DNA of 64,000 bases from Hibiscus mutabilis (lineage: Eukaryota; Streptophyta; Magnoliopsida; Malvales; Malvaceae): contig CM033738.1 of NCBI GenBank assembly GCA_019671005.1, positions 13,728,202-13,792,201 on the forward strand, read 5' to 3'. This document shows, piece after piece, positions 61,301 to 64,000 of this stretch. How positions within the stretch are numbered: the first letter of the stretch is position 1; each line of letters begins with the position of its first letter. The position numbers and the translations under genes were made by a program. The notes beneath the pieces are model-generated. The model was given only the letters and a program-made list of their open reading frames with translations. It ran no database searches and was not told the DNA's origin.

Positions 61301-62159
61301 GTGTGCGAAGTCGATTTGTCTAGCAGTAGCATCCCACCGAGAAGGCAATATATAGGCCCAAGCAGCGCATGCGATTTCTATCACTGTAGAATTTTGATCC
61401 ACTTGAAACGTATTCTTGAGCCGCATCATCCTCACATGTTTGCCAGCTATATCCCCCACATATGGTGCCTTCCCCCAAATACTGCATACAATAATATTCA
61501 GGGATATATTTGTCACCAAGATGCATAGCAACATCTTCAAGGGTGATTATGCACTCCCCGCACGGTATGTGGAATGTGTATGTCTTCGATCTCTAACACT
61601 CCACCAACCCATTAATCAACTAAGGCATGATTTAAAAGTCACAAATATTTTCTGCGTAACTAAATCCGGTTGTCTCTAGAAATCCACTGATTTCCATGCT
61701 TGGCGGATCACTCCATAGCAACTGGGGCGGAAATAGTGTCTCCTCCGTCTACAAACACAAGATTTAAATTAAATTACTACTTTATCATTTACAAAAAACA
61801 AATTAAAATTCGTAAAAATTAATCAATTATTACCAATAAGTTTATGTTGTTCGTGATGTGTGCTTCTTCACGTCTTAAACAAAGTCATTCTTTTTCCAAT
61901 AATTCTGCGCCAAAAAATCTTACACCATAACAAATCAATCGAACAACAAAATTTCAACATTATTTCATATTCCAATTAAACAAAATAGCACATATCTAAA
62001 TAATTTCATAAACTCTAATCCCTGATCTCAAAATATTTTTTACCAAGAAAGAATCACGAACACCATAATCTAAAAACTAAAAAAATGTTACCCTTCATCT
62101 TCTGAAATATTTTGAGTTCTTGCTTTTTTCGAAGCTCTACAAAAATCACACGGATTCAT
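61301..62159 (-). pseudogene. Plant mobile domain (PMD) gene copy, N-terminal half, interrupted
   Basis: A candidate first exon (62159-62092) encodes MNPCDFCRASKKARTQ and ends at a GT donor. After an intron ending TTTGTAG (about 61760) the sequence reads PPQLLWSDPPSMEISGFLE, ENICDF and, after stops, TYTFHIPCGECIITLEDVAM and HLG, the PMD signature. In a shifted frame it continues to an ACAAWAYILPS segment, matching the domain's ARAYIL region, and is cut at 61301 by the Tat-like LTR. Three or more stops or frameshifts make it a pseudogene. The exon model is a proposal. Confidence 0.72.
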
Positions 62160-62230
62160 AATCTTGGTAGTTTTGCTCGAACTAAAGAGGTTGAAGAATA
62201 TTTAGGTGATCAACACTCTACACCAAACTC

Positions 62231-62239
62231 CTATTTATA
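62231..62239 (-). promoter_or_regulatory. TATA box of the PMD gene copy
   Basis: TATAAATAG on the minus strand, about 75 bp before the proposed start codon at 62159, a normal spacing for a plant TATA promoter. Confidence 0.5.
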
Positions 62240-62257
62240 CTAAACAACAAAAATCCT

Positions 62258-62344
62258 AACTTGAAAAATATGATCGTTGGTCAACTGATAGAAAACGACG
62301 AGTTTCGTTTTCTATTCGTTGACCAACGGTCGTATTTTCAAGTT
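62258..62344. repeat. Hairpin upstream of the PMD TATA box
   Basis: The arms AACTTGAAAAATATGATCG... and ...CGGTCGTATTTTCAAGTT pair over about 42 bp at roughly 85%, including TTGGTCAAC and TAGAAAACGA segments. It ends 18 bp before the TATA box on the PMD strand. Confidence 0.82.
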
Positions 62345-62582
62345 ACGGTGTTATGTTGAAATGTCACGGCTGTCGTTAACTCACTTGAAACTCTTCATGC
62401 CCCTACGACGAATTCGAGTGAGGATTACGCTAATCACCTTGCTTAAGATTTAAACGGAAATTTGGGTGGAATTTTTTTCGAAACTCGTCGTGCTTCTACA
62501 GCAAGTTTAAATAAAAAATAATATTATTTTAGAACTCATTGTGCATGTGCGACGAGTTCACTATAATAATGCTAGTTTGAGA

Positions 62583-62949
62583 GGCATTATTATATAAAAA
62601 CCCATTTTTAATAGTTATCTAGAAAAATGACTCATATTCAAAGTTATCTAGAAAAATGACCCCTAAATTGTCCACATAAGAAGACCTCGCTTTTTTACAG
62701 AACGCGAGGTCGAACCTCTCTTTCTGCAAAACGCGAGTTTCACGTTGAGTAAGTTAGTAAAAAAAAGAAAAAAATAATTTCTCGTGTTTTTTAACATGGA
62801 ACTCGCTTTCTGTAGAAAGCGGGGTTCAAACTCGCTTTTTGTAAAAATTAAAATCTTCCTACGTGAACGATTTAGGGGTCGTTTTTTTAGATGACTTTAA
62901 ATATAAATTATTTTTCTAGATAACTATTAAAAAAATTATATAATAACGC
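62583..62949. mobile_element. Mutator-type MITE with 9-bp target duplication
   Basis: Terminal inverted repeats of about 100 bp (62583-62690 with 62835-62949; outer word TTATTATATAA, inner CGACCCCTAAAT/TGACCCCTAAAT) are flanked by a perfect 9-bp direct repeat AGTTTGAGA (62574-62582 and 62950-62958). Nine-base duplications are characteristic of Mutator-like elements. The 145-bp core has several short palindromes (GACCTCGC...GCGAGGTC at about 62684-62712; AACTCGCTTTCT...AGAAAGCGGGGTT at about 62801-62828). No transposase. Confidence 0.85.
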
Positions 62950-62958
62950 AGTTTGAGA

Positions 62959-63417
62959 AATATAAAATTTTAGGTCTACTTTAATAAAAACAGGACCTAA
63001 TTCTCCACTTTTGTCTTTAAGCCGAATTTGTGAGGAAGGGGTGAAGTATGATTTGATTTTTCAATTCTCAAAAGTCGTCCTTTTTCTTTTCCCTTTTGTA
63101 CTTATTGTCTATTTGATGATATAATGAACAGAGTTTTGCCATTTTGTCAACATTGGAATCCAAAACCATGGCCTAGCTTCACCGCCCTACTATTTTACCT
63201 AAAAAGGCATACATATGCAACCATGATCTTTTCTTTAAAGAAAAACAGTGAAAGAGATACCATTTGTCTGTAAAAACCAGTTATCTTAAGTGGAAGCATC
63301 TTTTGAAGTCACTAATATGCCAAGGGAAAGCATAAATAAAAAACTCAGATAGCCCAAAAGGGTCCCTTTCTCTGATTTTAGGACATTTTGCTTCAATACT
63401 TTCTTGTAAAGCAAGGT
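62959..63417. other. AT-rich intergenic sequence, nothing recognised
   Basis: No supported gene or repeat was seen between the MITE and the poly-T tract that marks the next element. Confidence 0.4.
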
Positions 63418-63890
63418 TTTTTTTGACATAAAAAAGATTTCATTAAAAGCAAAAGGGAATAAACCCTAAGGAGGCCACATAGAGCCTTATAACAATTAAC
63501 AAAGCCACGCAACAGTATAAAGGAAACACCCAGGTAGTGGGGAAGCAAACATAAAGAACAGGAGGAAGGCCTACCAAAAAAAGAATAGAAAAAGGGCATA
63601 ACATAAACCAATCATAAAACCCAAGTGAACAACCACCACCACCCAAGCAGGCGACACCTTTAAGAGAGCTTCGTCCAAAGGTAAGCTTCCTTTCTCGAAA
63701 GAGACCAAGATCTTATCATTAAAGTTGCTTAATGAGCATGGAAAGAAATAAGAGAAAAGGCATGAAGGACGTTCAATGCAAAAACGAAACCTCCAACCCG
63801 AGCAAAAGGAGGACCCGAGTAGTAAAAAATACCCTCAGTCGGCCCAAAACAAGGCCATGATCAACCATCATAACAAGCGAACAAGCTTTA
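63418..63890 (-). mobile_element. Probable 3' end of a LINE-type retrotransposon
   Basis: Read on the minus strand, a 3' untranslated-like sequence with 'tagggtttattcccttttgc' and 'ttttaatgaaatctttttta' ends in a short poly-A at 63418-63425, the typical look of plant LINE 3' ends. No reverse transcriptase frame lies within the window, and no target duplication was defined. A processed transcript end is an alternative. Confidence 0.4.
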
Positions 63891-63981
63891 GAAAGATGTT
63901 TATTTTGATTCTAAATTAGGTATACCATATATTCATGAAAAGATGTTTATTTTGGTTCTAAATTAGGTATACCATTTTTCA
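63891..63981 (+). repeat. 46-bp tandem duplication at the right edge
   Basis: Two copies starting GAAAGATGTTTATTTT and GAAAAGATGTTTATTTT (63891 and 63937) differ at a handful of positions and share TTCTAAATTAGGTATACCAT. No function suggested. Confidence 0.85.
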
Positions 63982-64000
63982 TAAAACAAAATTAACATGA

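Overview
The window is nuclear DNA from a flowering plant, most likely a eudicot with a transposon-rich genome. The evidence is spliced plant genes with GT-AG introns, plant-specific families (receptor-like cytoplasmic kinase, plant mobile domain), and Ty3/gypsy lineages typical of plants (chromovirus/Tekay-like, Athila-like, probable Tat/Ogre-like). I cannot name the species. No rRNA, tRNA or CRISPR array was seen.

Genes lie at the left end (1-12.7 kb). A complete six-exon receptor-like cytoplasmic kinase of the PBL/RLCK-VII type lies at 2192-4268 (+), with W-box motifs upstream. Tail to tail with it is a recognisable but dead copy of the TRAPP complex subunit gene TRAPPC4 (4970-12505, -). 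Its last exon is almost intact. Its middle exon has a stop codon and frameshifts and is split by a 2,979-bp LTR element with a perfect 5-bp target duplication; that element carries a captured, decayed HSP70 fragment. Its second intron holds a foldback repeat that was itself hit by a 3.3-kb hAT transposon with a perfect 8-bp target duplication.

From 13.2 to 16.3 kb there is a repeated region made of about 170-bp subrepeats, long hairpins, TATAAATA boxes and a plant-mobile-domain (PMD) fragment. Two further PMD pseudogenes lie at 30.6-31.7 kb and 61.3-62.2 kb, and the last also has a TATAAATAG box and a hairpin just upstream.

From 16.3 to 61.3 kb is a nest of retrotransposons. Element A (chromovirus-like, -, 16313-29839) has a solo LTR of element-B type inside its 5' LTR. 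Element B (chromovirus-like, +, from 32047) has a Tat-like solo LTR inside its own LTR and is cut in its integrase by an Athila-like element (42408-51693). The 3' part of that Athila LTR and all of the 3' part of B are missing at a junction at 51693/51694. Next come a long LTR fragment (51694-55009), a tandem-repeat-rich stretch that looks like a Tat/Ogre 3' untranslated region (55010-60264) and its LTR (60265-61300), which is embedded in a PMD pseudogene.

The right end holds a Mutator-type MITE with a 9-bp target duplication (62583-62949) and a probable LINE 3' end. All transposon reading frames carry stops or frameshifts, so only the kinase gene looks functional. The most unusual signals are the hairpin/TATA/PMD arrangement, GTATCGGTAC-type motif arrays shared by LTRs of two different families, an in-frame GGCAAC-rich expansion in the Athila pol gene, and the HSP70-carrying LTR element.
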